Assembly: GCA_035610835.1 (NCBI GenBank)
Contig: CM069449.1
Coordinates: 45,032,768 to 45,096,767 of the forward strand
Direction: 5' to 3'
DNA: 64,000 nucleotides
Origin: Ophiura sarsii
Taxonomy: Eukaryota > Echinodermata > Ophiuroidea > Amphilepidida > Ophiuridae
Shown: positions 21,886 to 34,705 of the stretch, piece after piece
Layout of the letters: the number at the start of each line of letters is the position of its first letter
Numbering within the stretch: the stretch's first letter is position 1
Notes under the pieces: generated by a model
The model's input: only the letters and a program-made list of their open reading frames with translations
Database searches by the model: none
Told to the model about the DNA's origin: nothing
Made by a program: the position numbers and the translations under genes

Positions 21886-23148
21886 CGCCGAGTGCACCAA
21901 TGACGGGTAGCTGAAGAATAGCGCTACCTCGCTAGTAACTGAGGCGTAACCCAAAATGTTGAGAGCGTCAATGCGGGGTAAGCTACTAGGCTAGTAACTG
22001 GCGGGTAATTTACGCTAAATGTTATACCTGACCGGACCCAAGAGTAAGTTGGGGCATAACATTTTATGCCACAAGTCAGTCAATTCTAGCAGTAGGCCTA
22101 GCGTAAATTTGTTTGTGAACATTGGAGGGGATGATTCGCTGATGCTGAAGGACCAATTGCGCTTGCATGCCCAGTGGGTGTCTATTTGAAATGGAATGTG
22201 ACCCCTCATCATGCTCATAAGCTGAAAGGTTTTATATTTTTGAAAATCCATTCATGCAATTTGGTGATTTTTTTAGTCAACATTTAGATCAACTCCTTTT
22301 GCCCATTCAAACACTAATCGCACCGATTTTGGGTAATATTTTGACAAAAATTTACTAATTTTCCAAGGATCTTATACAAATAATGACTAAATAAATAACT
22401 TATTATTGTTTTTATTAATTAAAAACTGATAAAGCCAATTTATAAATGTTTCATAATGTTTCTTTGAATTCCTGATGAAATTATTTCCTGATAAAGCCAA
22501 GTTTCAACATTATTGTGAGTGGAAAGGTAGAACTAGAAGAACGAACAAAAAGAAAGAAAATCATATCGTGCCGTGCGTGGTCTGGGGATCGAACCGGGGT
22601 TCTGTGGTTAACAAGCGAAGGACAAGGTATCCACACCACGGAAGTATTTGTGTTAAGATATGTGTTATAATTGTATATCATTGTTTCCATCGGGTGCTTG
22701 TGTTTGTCATTAAAATGTGCTTTTTGGTGCAATGTTTGTATGTGCCCCTCGCCCAAAATATGTTTATAATGTCATGATAGTCCTTATTTTTGAAAAAGCG
22801 GTAAACAAACTTAGAAATTTTTGGCCATAAAATGGCATCATTTTTTCCGGATCGCAGGCCGACTCCACGTGATTCTTGATTTACACTCACCTATGACCTA
22901 GCAAGTGACGACACGTTTTTAATATTGCGGAGGACCATTCACGTCAGAATTTTACAGTAATGCGCCAATTAATTTTGTAAGGGGACGATGCTGATTAATG
23001 TGGATATTTACCTCGCTAGTTGCTATTCTGGTGTTACTTGCCAGTTATGCTCTAAGAATTACATCGTTAGTAAGTTACAGTTAGAGCATAACTACTAGGG
23101 AGGTAGCTTACCTCCCTATTAAGTTACCCGTCATTGGTGCACTCGGCC
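21886..23148. mobile_element. 1.26-kb TIR element (GCCGAGTGCACCAATGACGG termini)
   Basis: GCCGAGTGCACCAATGACGG at 21888 is mirrored by CCGTCATTGGTGCACTCGGC near 23147. Sub-terminal GGTAGCT/CTCGCTAGTAACTG motifs occur inside both ends. The interior includes a tRNA-derived SINE-like sequence. No transposase is seen. Confidence 0.75.
22566..22655 (-). ncRNA. tRNA-derived SINE head or tRNA pseudogene (Asn-GTT-like)
   Basis: Read on the minus strand, CTTGTTAACCACAGAACC is followed by GGTTCGATCCCC, an intact pol III B box (GGTTCGANNCC). The loop TTGTTAA would give anticodon GTT. The A box (GTGTGGATACC) is degraded and the anticodon stem does not pair well, so a working tRNA is unlikely. SINEs derived from tRNAs have this layout. 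Confidence 0.5.
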
Positions 23149-23149
23149 G

Positions 23150-23265
23150 TATATCATATAATATTGCTATCTTCAGTAGATAGCAAACAAATTGAATAAC
23201 ATGAATAACATGCTTTCTTCAGTATAACATGATCGCAATGTTATCTATAGATAGCAAATAAAATG
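23150..23265. repeat. TGCTATCTTCAGTAGATAGCA palindromic motif, small cluster
   Basis: TTGCTATCTTCAGTAGATAG occurs here and is decayed twice more within 100 bp. The same motif forms a larger array at 62318-62575. Confidence 0.6.
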
Positions 23266-23514
23266 GCTACTGTAATATTAGCGTATTTAATGACAGCAAA
23301 ATAATTCAAATCTTAACCTAAATCAACCCATGCATCAAGCTTAAAACTGGTTAGTGCGTGCAGACATATACCTGATGCATATGGAACCAAAACAACTGAA
23401 ACTTTAGTGCAAACCTTAAGGGTGGTGATTGTGAATATAAATTAAACAAAAGCTCTGGATTCCATTAAAAATATGATAGCTATGTGGTCAAATCATTCTC
23501 TGACTGTGGTGGAG

Positions 23515-23760
23515 ACCAGTGGCGTAGCATTATAGGGGCTCGGGGGCATGATTTCGGTGGAAAAAAAGGAAGGGGAATGGCGAAAAAGGGAAGGAAGAAA
23601 AGAGAAAGGGGAAGGGAAGAGGAAAAGAAAGGGGAAGGAAGAAAAGAGAAAGGAAGAGGAAAGAAAATAAATATGTATCATCAGTGGCTAGTTCGGATCG
23701 GGAATCGTTAGGCGCGGCCGGGGTGGGGCGGGGGGGGGGGGGGGGGGGGGGGGGGCGGGC
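23515..23760 (+). mobile_element. Fragment of a CAGTGGCGTAGC-ended element with purine-rich GGAAG tract and G run
   Basis: The single terminus CAGTGGCGTAGCATTATAGG begins the segment. GAAGG/GAAAAG-rich sequence follows, then GGCTAGTTCGG and a G run at about 23727-23755. The right terminus is not found. Confidence 0.4.
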
Positions 23761-23906
23761 GATGATCAGACGATAGCGCGGCGGCCGCGCAAAATCATAG
23801 TTGCAAGACCCTTGGTATTGTTAACACTTAACAGTAAAGAAAGATATCAAATTAATTGAATAAATATGGCATATTTAAAACCTAAATTGAATGTAAAATG
23901 TATTCA

Positions 23907-24041
23907 TTTCTATATTTATTTATTTACTATTTATATTATTATTTATTTACTATTTATATTATTATTTATTTACTATTTATATTATTATTTATTTACTATT
24001 TATATTATTATTTATTTACTATTTATATTATTATTTATTTA
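23907..24041 (+). repeat. 23-bp minisatellite, about 5.7 copies
   Basis: The unit TTATTTATTTACTATTTATA plus TTA repeats nearly perfectly. The apparent ORFs in two frames across it are low-complexity Tyr/Ile/Leu strings. Confidence 0.93.
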
Positions 24042-24401
24042 CATAATGGGGCTATATGGGTCAACTGGACCGTGGGGCAAGTGGTCCGAAATGAAGGATT
24101 TTGTAATTGTATGGGCATACTGCTTTCTTTTGAACAGTACGACTTTTGTTGATACTTGACATATATCCTTACCTTCTACAATTCAAAACATTTGGAACTT
24201 TAGGGTATTTACACATGTGATTTTTCTCAAGATCTTTGAAGCCAACTCCTTGAGTGACTGATTGAAAATTCACAGATATTATGGGCGATATATGAAGATG
24301 GGTTTAGATCATGTTTAATGTACTTTATACAGTCAGCACGCAGGTATCGCTTTAAATGAGTGACCTTGCCGATTTCTAACCCACGCAAAGATCGATTTCA
24401 G

Positions 24402-24551
24402 GATGTCAACCTTGCGCTAAAACCTTATGAGAAGTTTCTTTTCCCTGAATTGAGGGAGCACAACACTATGTCGCGTCCCATTGACTTTACACGGCGAGTA
24501 CTCCATATTCAAGTCGCTGTAAATCCAGAGTGCTCGCGACTAGATCAGTGA
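24402..24551 (+). CDS. Candidate terminal exon, unknown product
   Basis: After the acceptor CGATTTCAG a 50-codon frame, DVNLALKPYEKFLFPELREH through NPECSRLDQ, ends at TGA. The frame is open from 24360. The composition looks protein-like, but no family is recognised and no partner exon was identified. Confidence 0.22.
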   Translation, partial: DVNLALKPYEKFLFPELREHNTMSRPIDFTRRVLHIQVAVNPECSRLDQ

Positions 24552-26576
24552 AATTTCGATATGTTTTAGGACCATCTGTGTATTTTAACATATCTCAATA
24601 TGAACTAAGAAAGGCCGTCAAGATTTTTTGCTAGAAGCCGTTGAAATTAAATGGTATGATTACGCGAGTAAATATTCGGTTCTAACCCGTTAATGCACCA
24701 TGTGTGTAAATCGGCCCGTTATTTATATTTCAGCTAAACTCATCGAATTTTCTGTTGTAAACATTAAATATATAGTCCATAAAATCCATAAAACGCAAAT
24801 TTGATATCATTACCAGTAAAATTGATGCCAATTTTGCACATTCACTTGGAACAGGCTCTCGTGTCAAAATGGACTAAGAAAAGTCCGGATTTAAAGTTTA
24901 TTTGAACATTAAAGAAAAACAAGAACATATTGAAAGAAGCTAGAAAGAAAAAAAGAGAAAAAAAGTTATCATCCTGATTTCGCCCCCCCCCCCCCCCGTC
25001 AGAAAGGAACATTGATGTGTGTATGTGGGAAGTGGCCCCCCCCCCCCCCGCATTCCCCGTAGCATTGGTGTGTGTATGTGGGGGGGGGGGGGGGGGCTTT
25101 AATGCATGCCCTATCCCAGTGTCATGAATTAAAATAGAGAAAATTAAATTATTACATGCAAGGAATAGATTGCCTGAATCAATTCATTATAATTGTTGCC
25201 TTCCTATCCCATACATTCTGGCACGCGTGTCAATATAAATAATGATGAGGAGGGCGCACCACCAAATTACTCCGCATATGTAATAACGAAATTCGGTTCA
25301 AACAAGTAGATTTTTAACATTGAAGTCACAATTTTAATAAGAAGATAGGCTTGAAATTGCACGATATTCGGCAATATGATTGAGATATATGTCAAGATTA
25401 TATAACCAACAAATCATACTATTTTGAAAACGGTAAGCAAAAATAGGCACGCGGATGTACATGACAACATACCCAAATATGAGTGATGTGTATTCGGTCA
25501 TCAGTAACTTTCGACGAATAGGGAAATGAGTGTTGCGAGACTCGGTGAAATAAGGTGGGAATTTCATCTTGGAAAACGAATAATATTTTTTTCTTACCAA
25601 ATCTATGTTAAAATAACCCATTGCATTACAGGCATTGTAATTTTAATTCGGACATTGTCGAATTTGAGTAATATTAATAAGCTTATTTCTGTTTTTTTCT
25701 CAAATCTGGCCCGTATTAATAAATGGACTGCGCGAGTCCGACTCCAGAGCCCGACTCCCGAGCCCAGCAAAATACTCGAGTTTGGCTCAAGTTCTCTGTG
25801 ATCTAAGTGTGATCAAATCTGAAATCTGGGCCCAAGCATACTAGTTCTTTCAACGCTGAGGATTTATTTTATTACATCTCAGTACAGCTTGAATTAGGCT
25901 AGAGGCAAAATAAAAATAAAAACATGTTTAGCATCGGGACTTTTTTCAAAAAAGGAAGGAAGAGGCCCTTTTGTTTTATTTTTCACTTTAAGTACAAAAC
26001 CGCCCTGGTAAGCGATAAACATTGCGAACTTGAAAAAGTTATGACTGAAATAAAGAGAAAAAAGAGAAAAAAGAAAAGAAAATTGAAGCGGACCCCAAAA
26101 AAGGAAGCGGGAGGGGACGCTAAACAGGTTTTTTTTTTTTTTTTGCCTTAGTCTAGTGTACAACCAAAATCACTATGACGACAATGCGATGATAGTGCGA
26201 TGCAGCGCATTGATCGCGATTGGCACATTTACAACACAACAAGGTTTATCGCAAATAGAAAAAAAAGCCATTGATTATCCTTATCTGTTGCATTGTGGGA
26301 TCACAAATGGGGCAACCTGTTGACCTTCGCTGACATCACACAAGCAGTAACTTCCACGTACAAATGGTCTGTGACAAGCCTGGGCAATTCATGGGTACCA
26401 CTGACCAGACCCCCACCCCCCCCCCCCCAAAAAAAAGAAATCCCTGGCCCTTTTCCACTGCGCCCTCCCTGTCTTTCGCTGGATCAGCAATGTAACGGGT
26501 CCTCACGCATCTACAGTATAGGTTATTTCTCTTCCTCAAAGCAGTGATTTCACTGCATCATCCACTTACTGATCGC

Positions 26577-26926
26577 CAGTGACGTACCCAGCTTTTGGAA
26601 ACGGGGGGGGGGGGGGTGGGGGGGGGGGGGCAGGCAGGCACGACCATAGTTGTACTGACGAAAGGCATGGTACCGACAATTTTTTTCGTAAAACTTGCAC
26701 AATATTTTCCCCGTCAGCAGCTGAAATCTTGATGGGTGGGGGGGGGGGGGGGGGGGGATGGGGGTGGGGGGGGGGGGGATGGGGGTGGGGGAGCGATGAA
26801 GTTGCCCTTGTAACCGGTCAAAAAAATTGCATGGTCAAAATTGCACCGACGGAGGGTCATTTTTACCTACAGGGATATTTCGGGTGGGGGGGGGGGGTGG
26901 CACCGGCCCCCCTGGGTACGCCACTA
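26577..26926. mobile_element. hAT-type MITE with 8-bp TSD (copy 1 of duplication)
   Basis: The ends CAGTGACGTACCCAG and CTGGGTACGCCACTA are flanked by the 8-bp duplication CTGATCGC (26569-26576 and 26927-26934). The interior is dominated by G runs. An 8-bp TSD with CAGTG-type termini is characteristic of hAT elements. Confidence 0.88.
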
Positions 26927-27099
26927 CTGATCGCACTGAATAACCCCCCCCCCGGTGACGTACACCCCACACATCAAAATGAGTAATGCATAAACGTGCA
27001 TAATTAGAAAAAATAGGGACATGTAATGATATAGCCTTGCCTGCTATAATAGTTCTATAGCCAGCCAGCCAGCTTGCCTTCTATAGTTCATTCAACAAT

Positions 27100-27650
27100 T
27101 TTCACATTTTTTTCAAAAAACATTCAAAATGTGCATTCATTTTCACTTTTTTTTCAAAAACTTGCTTTAATTTTCACTTTTTTTCAAAAACATTTCAAAA
27201 ATTGCATTAATTTTCACTTTTTTTTCAAAAACATTCCAAAAATTGCATTAATTTTCACTTTTTTTTCAAAAACATTCCAAAATTGCACTAATTTTCACTT
27301 TTTTTCAAAAACATTCAAAAATTGCATTAATTTTCACTTTTTTCAAAAACATTCCAAAAATTGCATTAATTATCACTTTTTTTCAAAAACATTCAAAAAT
27401 TGCATTATTTTTCACTTTTTTTCAAAAACATTCCAAAAATTGCATTCATTTTCACTTTTTTTCAAAAACATTCAAAAATTGCATTAATTTTCACCTTTTT
27501 CAGAAACATTCCAAAAATTGCATTAATTTTTCACTTTTTTTCCCAAAAACATTCAAAAATTGCATTAATTTTCACTTTTTTTTAAAAAACATTCAAAAAT
27601 TGAATTAATTTTCACATTTTTTTTCAAAAAACATTCAAAAATTGCAATAT
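27100..27650 (+). repeat. ~39-bp minisatellite, about 14 copies
   Basis: The unit is roughly TTTTCACTTTTTTTCAAAAA followed by CATTCCAAAAATTGCATTAA. It is open in a frame giving repeated F-H-F-F-S-K-T-F peptides. This frame is a by-product of a ~39-bp (13-codon) period, not evidence of a protein. Confidence 0.93.
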
Positions 27651-30600
27651 TTTGTCAACATTTTCAAATCATGTGAAAAAAGGCTATAATTTTCAAACAA
27701 TTTCATAATTTTCAAAAAGAATTCACAAATTTAAAATAAATGTTACAAATTTTTAATATTTCATTTCAAACTGAATTCAAATTTGTTTGTCTCAAAACAG
27801 GGGTGGGGGTAATTTGAGCTCATACAAATCTTGTCGGTACAGCAATTGCTGTGACAAAACACGCAATGGTTTGCGCATTCATTTTCTGTGCTTCAGACAG
27901 CAAGCAGACAGGCGATAACTTGATCGCTTAAAAAACTTCTCACATTTTAAAAATATTAACTCTAGAAAGCTAGCTATGTCATTATGATCTCCTTGGATAG
28001 ATGTTGTGATTACTTTTTGTCTGTGGTTGATCTTTTTTGGCCCAATGAGGTGCATTTGTCATGTTAAGGTTTGTCAATTGAAATGATATATAGGGAAATC
28101 TAGTGTTCATTACATATTGGGCTATTATAGTTGGTAAGAGTTGGTAAACACTGAGCACAAAGCCTGTCACCAATAATCACTCACACACACACACTTGCCT
28201 GCCTCTCAGAATTTAAGGATGCCTTGTTGTGTACACTTATTGGAGCATTGTCTAGCCCAATTCTTGTCATTTTGTATTTTAATTTGATTTTCTTTATTAT
28301 CTCAGCAAATATTTGGGCTGCATTTACCTTTTTGGGTGATTTCAGTAACCCTTTTTGGGTGCATTGCATTATATATTTTGGAAACCCATGCATTTTGCCT
28401 GTAACACTGTGTAGCTACCATTAAGCGCTTAGCTACCATGGACTGATTATTAGAATATTAGATGACATTGTTTTTCTCTTCCATGTGACTATACAAGTAG
28501 AACATGCATAGATACCAAAGACGATCTAATGACGAGTTCGGCCCGATGCGCAATTTTTGATCTTTGCGCACACTCTAGCTGCTTGCTGTATCTGACAATG
28601 TCACCATGGGATCAAAATCAAAGTTCTACAGTAAGCATTGTCATGAACATTGGGTGGATATCAAATGCTGTGCTGGACTGGAGGAGGGGCAGTCTTTCAA
28701 TATCCTAAGTGTAATACTACTACTGCATGCATAGACTTGACACGGATATTTCAACATTAACGCACACTCTCGCATGCGAGACATGAAAGCGTACATACAT
28801 TGCATGACAAAACTGTATGTGGACCGACCAATGACGTATACCGCTTGAAATAGTGCGCTAACATTGAATGGAAGTAAAACATGTGGGTTTTTTTGCCTTG
28901 CATTGTTGTTGTTTTGGTCCAATTGGGCTGCTAATGAACAACTTTGGCAACATGCAAGCCCAAATATGATGGCAATACCATGAATGATAATCATGCTTAT
29001 CTACACATGTTTTGTATTGAGGAAGTACTGTGGACTTCAAATTTCCCTCTTCCAATTGTATGTTTGTGCACTCAATTTTTTTTTTAAAAATACAATTGGT
29101 GGAGGAGGGAAAATTTGAAAATTAATTTGAAGAAAATAAAGTGGATTTTTCAGAATCCAGATTGACAAAATATCCTGTTGTCAGCAGTGAGTGACTAAGT
29201 TGCCATCTTCAAAAGGTAATTATAGTGTACCTGTATAGGAAATATGAATGATTATCATTTTATACTGGGGTTACAGCTAGCTTGAAATCCACAAGCTTGT
29301 GAAAACCACATCTAAAAAAAAAAATTGGAAGGAAAAAAAAAAAAAAAAAATTGGAAGGGGAAAAAAAAAATCAAAAAAAAAAAAATCAAATTTTCAAATT
29401 TGTTGTATTTGTACAACTTTTTTCAGTTGTAGTGAAGGAGCTGTGGATTTCAAGCTGTAAAATCCCATTATAAAGGCGATATTCATTCTTTCTTCCATTA
29501 CAGGCACACTAAAATTACCTTCTGAAGTCATTGCGTGGGGTGTTTGTGCACAATAACACCAATAACAGGCTCTCGTGTCAAAATGGACTAAGAAAAGTCC
29601 GGATTTAAAGTTTATTTGAACATTAAAGAAAAACAAGAACATATTGAAAGAAGCTAGAAAGAAAAAAAGAGAAAAAAAGTTATCATCCTGATTTCGCCCC
29701 CCCCCCCCGTCAGAAAGGAACATTGATGTGTGTATGTGGGAAGTGGCCCCCCCCCCCCGCATTCCCCGTAGCATTGGTGTGTGTATGTGGGGGGGGGGGG
29801 GGCTTTAATGCATGCCCTATCCCAGTGTCATGAATTAAAATAGAGAAAATTAAATTATTACATGCAAGGAATAGATTGCCTGAATCAATTCATTATAATT
29901 GTTGCCTTCCTATCCCATACATTCTGGCACGCGTGTCAATATAAATAATGATGAGGAGGGCGCACCACCAAATTACTCCGCATATGTAATAACGAAATTC
30001 GGTTCAAACAAGTAGATTTTTAACATTGAAGTCACAATTTTAATAAGAAGATAGGCTTGAAATTGCACGATATTCGGCAATATGATTGAGATATATGTCA
30101 AGATTATATAACCAACAAATCATACTATTTTGAAAACGGTAAGCAAAAATAGGCACGCGGATGTACATGACAACATACCCAAATATGAGTGATGTGTATT
30201 CGGTCATCAGTAACTTTCGACGAATAGGGAAATGAGTGTTGCGAGACTCGGTGAAATAAGGTGGGAATTTCATCTTGGAAAACGAATAATATTTTTTTCT
30301 TACCAAATCTATGTTAAAATAACCCATTGCATTACAGGCATTGTAATTTTAATTCGGACATTGTCGAATTTGAGTAATATTAATAAGCTTATTTCTGTTT
30401 TTTTCTCAAATCTGGCCCGTATTAATAAATGGACTGCGCGAGTCCGACTCCAGAGCCCGACTCCCGAGCCCAGCAAAATACTCGAGTTTGGCTCAAGTTC
30501 TCTGTGATCTAAGTGTGATCAAATCTGAAATCTGGGCCCAAGCATACTAGTTCTTTCAACGCTGAGGATTTATTTTATTACATCTCAGTACAGCTTGAAT

Positions 30601-31282
30601 TAGGCTAGAGGCAAAATAAAAATAAAAACATGTTTAGCATCGGGACTTTTTTCAAAAAAGGAAGGAAGAGGCCCTTTTGTTTTATTTTTCACTTTAAGTA
30701 CAAAACCGCCCTGGTAAGCGATAAACATTGCGAACTTGAAAAAGTTATGACTGAAATAAAGAGAAAAAAGAGAAAAAAGAAAAGAAAATTGAAGCGGACC
30801 CCAAAAAAGGAAGCGGGAGGGGACGCTAAACAGGTTTTTTTTTTTTTTTTGCCTTAGTCTAGTGTACAACCAAAATCACTATGACGACAATGCGATGATA
30901 GTGCGATGCAGCGCATTGATCGCGATTGGCACATTTACAACACAACAAGGTTTATCGCAAATAGAAAAAAAAGCCATTGATTATCCTTATCTGTTGCATT
31001 GTGGGATCACAAATGGGGCAACCTGTTGACCTTCGCTGACATCACACAAGCAGTAACTTCCACGTACAAATGGTCTGTGACAAGCCTGGGCAATTCATGG
31101 GTACCACTGACCAGACCCCCACCCCCCCCCCCCCAAAAAAAAGAAATCCCTGGCCCTTTTCCACTGCGCCCTCCCTGTCTTTCGCTGGATCAGCAATGTA
31201 ACGGGTCCTCACGCATCTACAGTATAGGTTATTTCTCTTCCTCAAAGCAGTGATTTCACTGCATCATCCACTTACTGATCGC

Positions 31283-31627
31283 CAGTGACGTACCCAGCTT
31301 TTGGAAACGGGGGGGGGGGGGGTGGGGGGGGGGGGGCAGGCAGGCACGACCATAGTTGTACTGACGAAAGGCATGGTACCGACAATTTTTTTCGTAAAAC
31401 TTGCACAATATTTTCCCCGTCAGCAGCTGAAATCTTGATGGGTGGGGGGGGGGGGGGGGATGGGGGTGGGGGGGGGGGGATGGGGGTGGGGGAGCGATGA
31501 AGTTGCCCTTGTAACCGGTCAAAAAAATTGCATGGTCAAAATTGCACCGACGGAGGGTCATTTTTACCTACAGGGATATTTCGGGTGGGGGGGGGGGGTG
31601 GCACCGGCCCCCCTGGGTACGCCACTA
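31283..31627. mobile_element. hAT-type MITE with 8-bp TSD (copy 2 of duplication)
   Basis: Same element as 26577-26926, with the same CTGATCGC duplication (31275-31282 and 31628-31635). It is 5 bp shorter because of G-run differences. Confidence 0.88.
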
Positions 31628-31800
31628 CTGATCGCACTGAATAACCCCCCCCCCGGTGACGTACACCCCACACATCAAAATGAGTAATGCATAAACGTGC
31701 ATAATTAGAAAAAATAGGGACATGTAATGATATAGCCTTGCCTGCTATAATAGTTCTATAGCCAGCCAGCCAGCTTGCCTTCTATAGTTCATTCAACAAT

Positions 31801-32350
31801 TTTCACATTTTTTTCAAAAAACATTCAAAATGTGCATTCATTTTCACTTTTTTTTCAAAAACTTGCTTTAATTTTCACTTTTTTTCAAAAACATTTCAAA
31901 AATTGCATTAATTTTCACTTTTTTTTCAAAAACATTCCAAAAATTGCATTAATTTTCACTTTTTTTTCAAAAACATTCCAAAATTGCACTAATTTTCACT
32001 TTTTTTCAAAAACATTCAAAAATTGCATTAATTTTCACTTTTTTCAAAAACATTCCAAAAATTGCATTAATTATCACTTTTTTTCAAAAACATTCAAAAA
32101 TTGCATTATTTTTCACTTTTTTTCAAAAACATTCCAAAAATTGCATTCATTTTCACTTTTTTTCAAAAACATTCAAAAATTGCATTAATTTTCACCTTTT
32201 TCAGAAACATTCCAAAAATTGCATTAATTTTTCACTTTTTTTCCCAAAAACATTCAAAAATTGCATTAATTTTCACTTTTTTTTAAAAAACATTCAAAAA
32301 TTGAATTAATTTTCACATTTTTTTTCAAAAAACATTCAAAAATTGCAATA
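31801..32350 (+). repeat. ~39-bp minisatellite, second copy
   Basis: This is the duplicate of 27100-27650 with the same unit order, including the same sub-variants. That confirms the two arrays were copied as a block. Confidence 0.93.
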
Positions 32351-33045
32351 TTTTGTCAACATTTTCAAATCATGTGAAAAAAGGCTATAATTTTCAAACA
32401 ATTTCATAATTTTCAAAAAGAATTCACAAATTTAAAATAAATGTTACAAATTTTTAATATTTCATTTCAAACTGAATTCAAATTTGTTTGTCTCAAAACA
32501 GGGGTGGGGGTAATTTGAGCTCATACAAATCTTGTCGGTACAGCAATTGCTGTGACAAAACACGCAATGGTTTGCGCATTCATTTCTGTGCTTCAGACAG
32601 CAAGCAGACAGGCGATAACTTGATCGCTTAAAAAACTTCTCACATTTTAAAAATATTAACTCTAGAAAGCTAGCTATGTCATTATGATCTCCTTGGATAG
32701 ATGTTGTGATTACTTTTTGTCTGTGGTTGATCTTTTTTGGCCCAATGAGGTGCATTTGTCATGTTAAGGTTTGTCAATTGAAATGATATATAGGGAAATC
32801 TAGTGTTCATTACATATTGGGCTATTATAGTTGGTAAGAGTTGGTAAACACTGAGCACAAAGCCTGTCACCAATAATCACTCACACACACACACTTGCCT
32901 GCCTCTCAGAATTTAAGGATGCCTTGTTGTGTACACTTATTGGAGCATTGTCTAGCCCAATTCTTGTCATTTTGTATTTTAATTTGATTTTCTTTATTAT
33001 CTCAGCAAATATTTGGGCTGCATTTACCTTTTTGGGTGATTTCAG

Positions 33046-33145
33046 NNNNNNNNNNNNNNNNNNNNNNNNNNNNNNNNNNNNNNNNNNNNNNNNNNNNNNN
33101 NNNNNNNNNNNNNNNNNNNNNNNNNNNNNNNNNNNNNNNNNNNNN
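33046..33145. other. Assembly gap (100 N)
   Basis: Exactly 100 N, a conventional length for gaps of unknown size. The missing 3' exons of the DyP peroxidase gene are expected at or beyond this point. Confidence 1.
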
Positions 33146-33809
33146 CTACGTCTTTACCTGTTTAAATATCCCTCAAGTTTAGCCTCAAAACTAGCTCATT
33201 ATAGAAACAAAGCTTTGGGTCGCTCAGGCGTGACGATCCATTTTTACTCTTCAAATTGAATCAAAATGAAGAAGTATTAATGGTTTGAACAACAATATGA
33301 TACAACAGCAGTTTAAAATATAAAGGAACCAAAGATATTAGCAGACAAGAGATTAAGAGAATGTATTAGTTTCTTTCAAACAAGCTGTTTAAAATCACCT
33401 TTTTTTTTGCACTTTGCCAAAAAGGTGAAATCACCATGTCTTACACAATGGAGTGTAACTTAATTAAAATAAGTCCGATATTCATGATCTAATTCTAATG
33501 AAAGGGTACAGTATAGCAAATATGATATAAAAAAAACAACTGATCTAATCTCATTGATTTTGATGATGAAAAAATGTATCGAACTTTGGGCATCGATGGG
33601 TACTAATCATTTTGGGACAGCATGTATACCGCTCTGCGTTATCTTACTGTAAATCTAGAAAACGGGGGCGGGGTGGGGGTGTATTTGTGCGTTTGTTATC
33701 CTCAATACTCCGTTAGTTTTGATCAAAGTGTCGCCTACTTTGCATGAAATATAGAAAAAATAACGGGAAGTGTGATAAAGTTTATTCCAGTGAAATTGGT
33801 TAACAATTG

Positions 33810-34058
33810 AGGACCCTAGATCTAAAAGAGGGTTAAGTCACAATCTTGTGAAATTGTAGTTAGTATCAGTTTTCTGCTACAAGGAGGATCTCTGCACCCT
33901 CTGTTCAAATGTTAAAGTTAAGCCATGCGTTAAAGCTGTGTAAGAATCCATGGGAGGTAAAACCCGAGTGGGTCAAGTCCACACATGGACACAATGAAAC
34001 CCAGTTTTTGCCATTTTTCTCAATGTGACTTAACCCTCTTTTTTAGCACTAGGGTCCT
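33810..34058. mobile_element. 249-bp MITE inserted in an older repeat
   Basis: The termini AGGACCCTAG...CTAGGGTCCT have arms of about 30 bp, including GAGGGTTAAGTCACA and its complement. CAATTG flanks both ends (33804-33809 and 34059-34064). The homologous repeat at 20690-20840 has a single CAATTG and no insertion, giving an empty site within this window. CAATTG is itself palindromic, so the exact element/TSD border is ambiguous by a few bases. Confidence 0.88.
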
Positions 34059-34094
34059 CAATTGGCTCCAACAACAGCAAAAAACCCGCTCTCA

Positions 34095-34705
34095 TTTGAC
34101 TAAAATGGTCCAGAAAACGTTGAAGCCATCTTGTTATGATTGAATAATGAAACATTGAAACAATACGCGCGAAGCGCGCAAACTTTTCCATTTTTAAAAC
34201 TAAAATGGTCCAGAAAACGTTCTTTAAACCATCTTGTTATGGTTTAATAAATGCTCATGGCAGATTGATAAAAAGTAGTGTGGGCCCTTAATAACAATGA
34301 ACATTATGAAAACCTATGTTTTTGTTCTAAAATTACCATAAGTGAGTCAAGAACACGGAATTTGTACAATTTTTGCATTGCCGGACACCTCCCTACTTTT
34401 GCCTTCACTATTTCACGCACATTCTACGTTGTGTCTCTGCATGCACAAAAACATGACAACCTCCTTTCAAAACTGTACGTCTACAGCGTTCTAGAAGCCA
34501 TCTTATTATGGTCGAAAAATGAAACATTGAAACTAAATGTCCATTTTTTCAAACTAAAATGGTCAAGAAAACGTTCTTGAAGCCATCGTGTTATAGTTGA
34601 AAAATGAAACATTAGCTAATTCGCGCGAAGCGCGCACACGTTTCCAGTGTTTAACCTAAAATGGTCCAGAAAACGTTCTTGAAGCCATCATGTTATGCTT
34701 GAATA
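34095..34705 (+). repeat. Tandem repeat, ~5 degenerate units (AAAATGGTCCAGAAAACGTT)
   Basis: Each unit carries AAAATGGTC(C/A)AGAAAACGTT, AAGCCATC(T/A)TGTTATG and AATGAAACATTGAAAC. Two units also contain CGCGCGAAGCGCGC. A ~100-codon frame in the middle appears to be chance. Confidence 0.75.

Larger units (their letters stand above)
24850..28345 (+). repeat. 3.5-kb direct duplication, copy 1
   Basis: This segment, from ACAGGCTCTCGTGTCAAAAT to TTTTGGGTGATTTCAG, recurs at 29564-33045. The copies agree in nearly every base and differ mainly in the length of C and G runs, so the offset shifts from 4714 to 4700. No host gene is seen in it. It contains a hAT-type MITE and a minisatellite. Confidence 0.97.
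29564..33045 (+). repeat. 3.5-kb direct duplication, copy 2, ending at the gap
   Basis: This is a near-identical repeat of 24850-28345. It stops exactly where the N run begins, while copy 1 continues uninterrupted for 1.2 kb further. That arrangement suggests an unresolved overlap or allelic copy at a contig end. A genuine recent tandem duplication is also possible. Confidence 0.97.

Noticed and set aside
22566..22655. Functional tRNA-Asn
   Set aside because: The B box is good, but the anticodon stem and A box do not fit a working tRNA; a SINE head or pseudogene is more likely.
27074..27487. 137-codon ORF with FHFFSKTF-type repeats (also at 31775)
   Set aside because: A ~39-bp minisatellite period is divisible by three and keeps a frame open. 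The peptide is a translation of AT-rich repeats and drifts out of frame in later units.
33150..33259. Candidate DyP exon next to the gap
   Set aside because: The minus-strand translation shows no DyP motif, and the open + frame running into N is meaningless.
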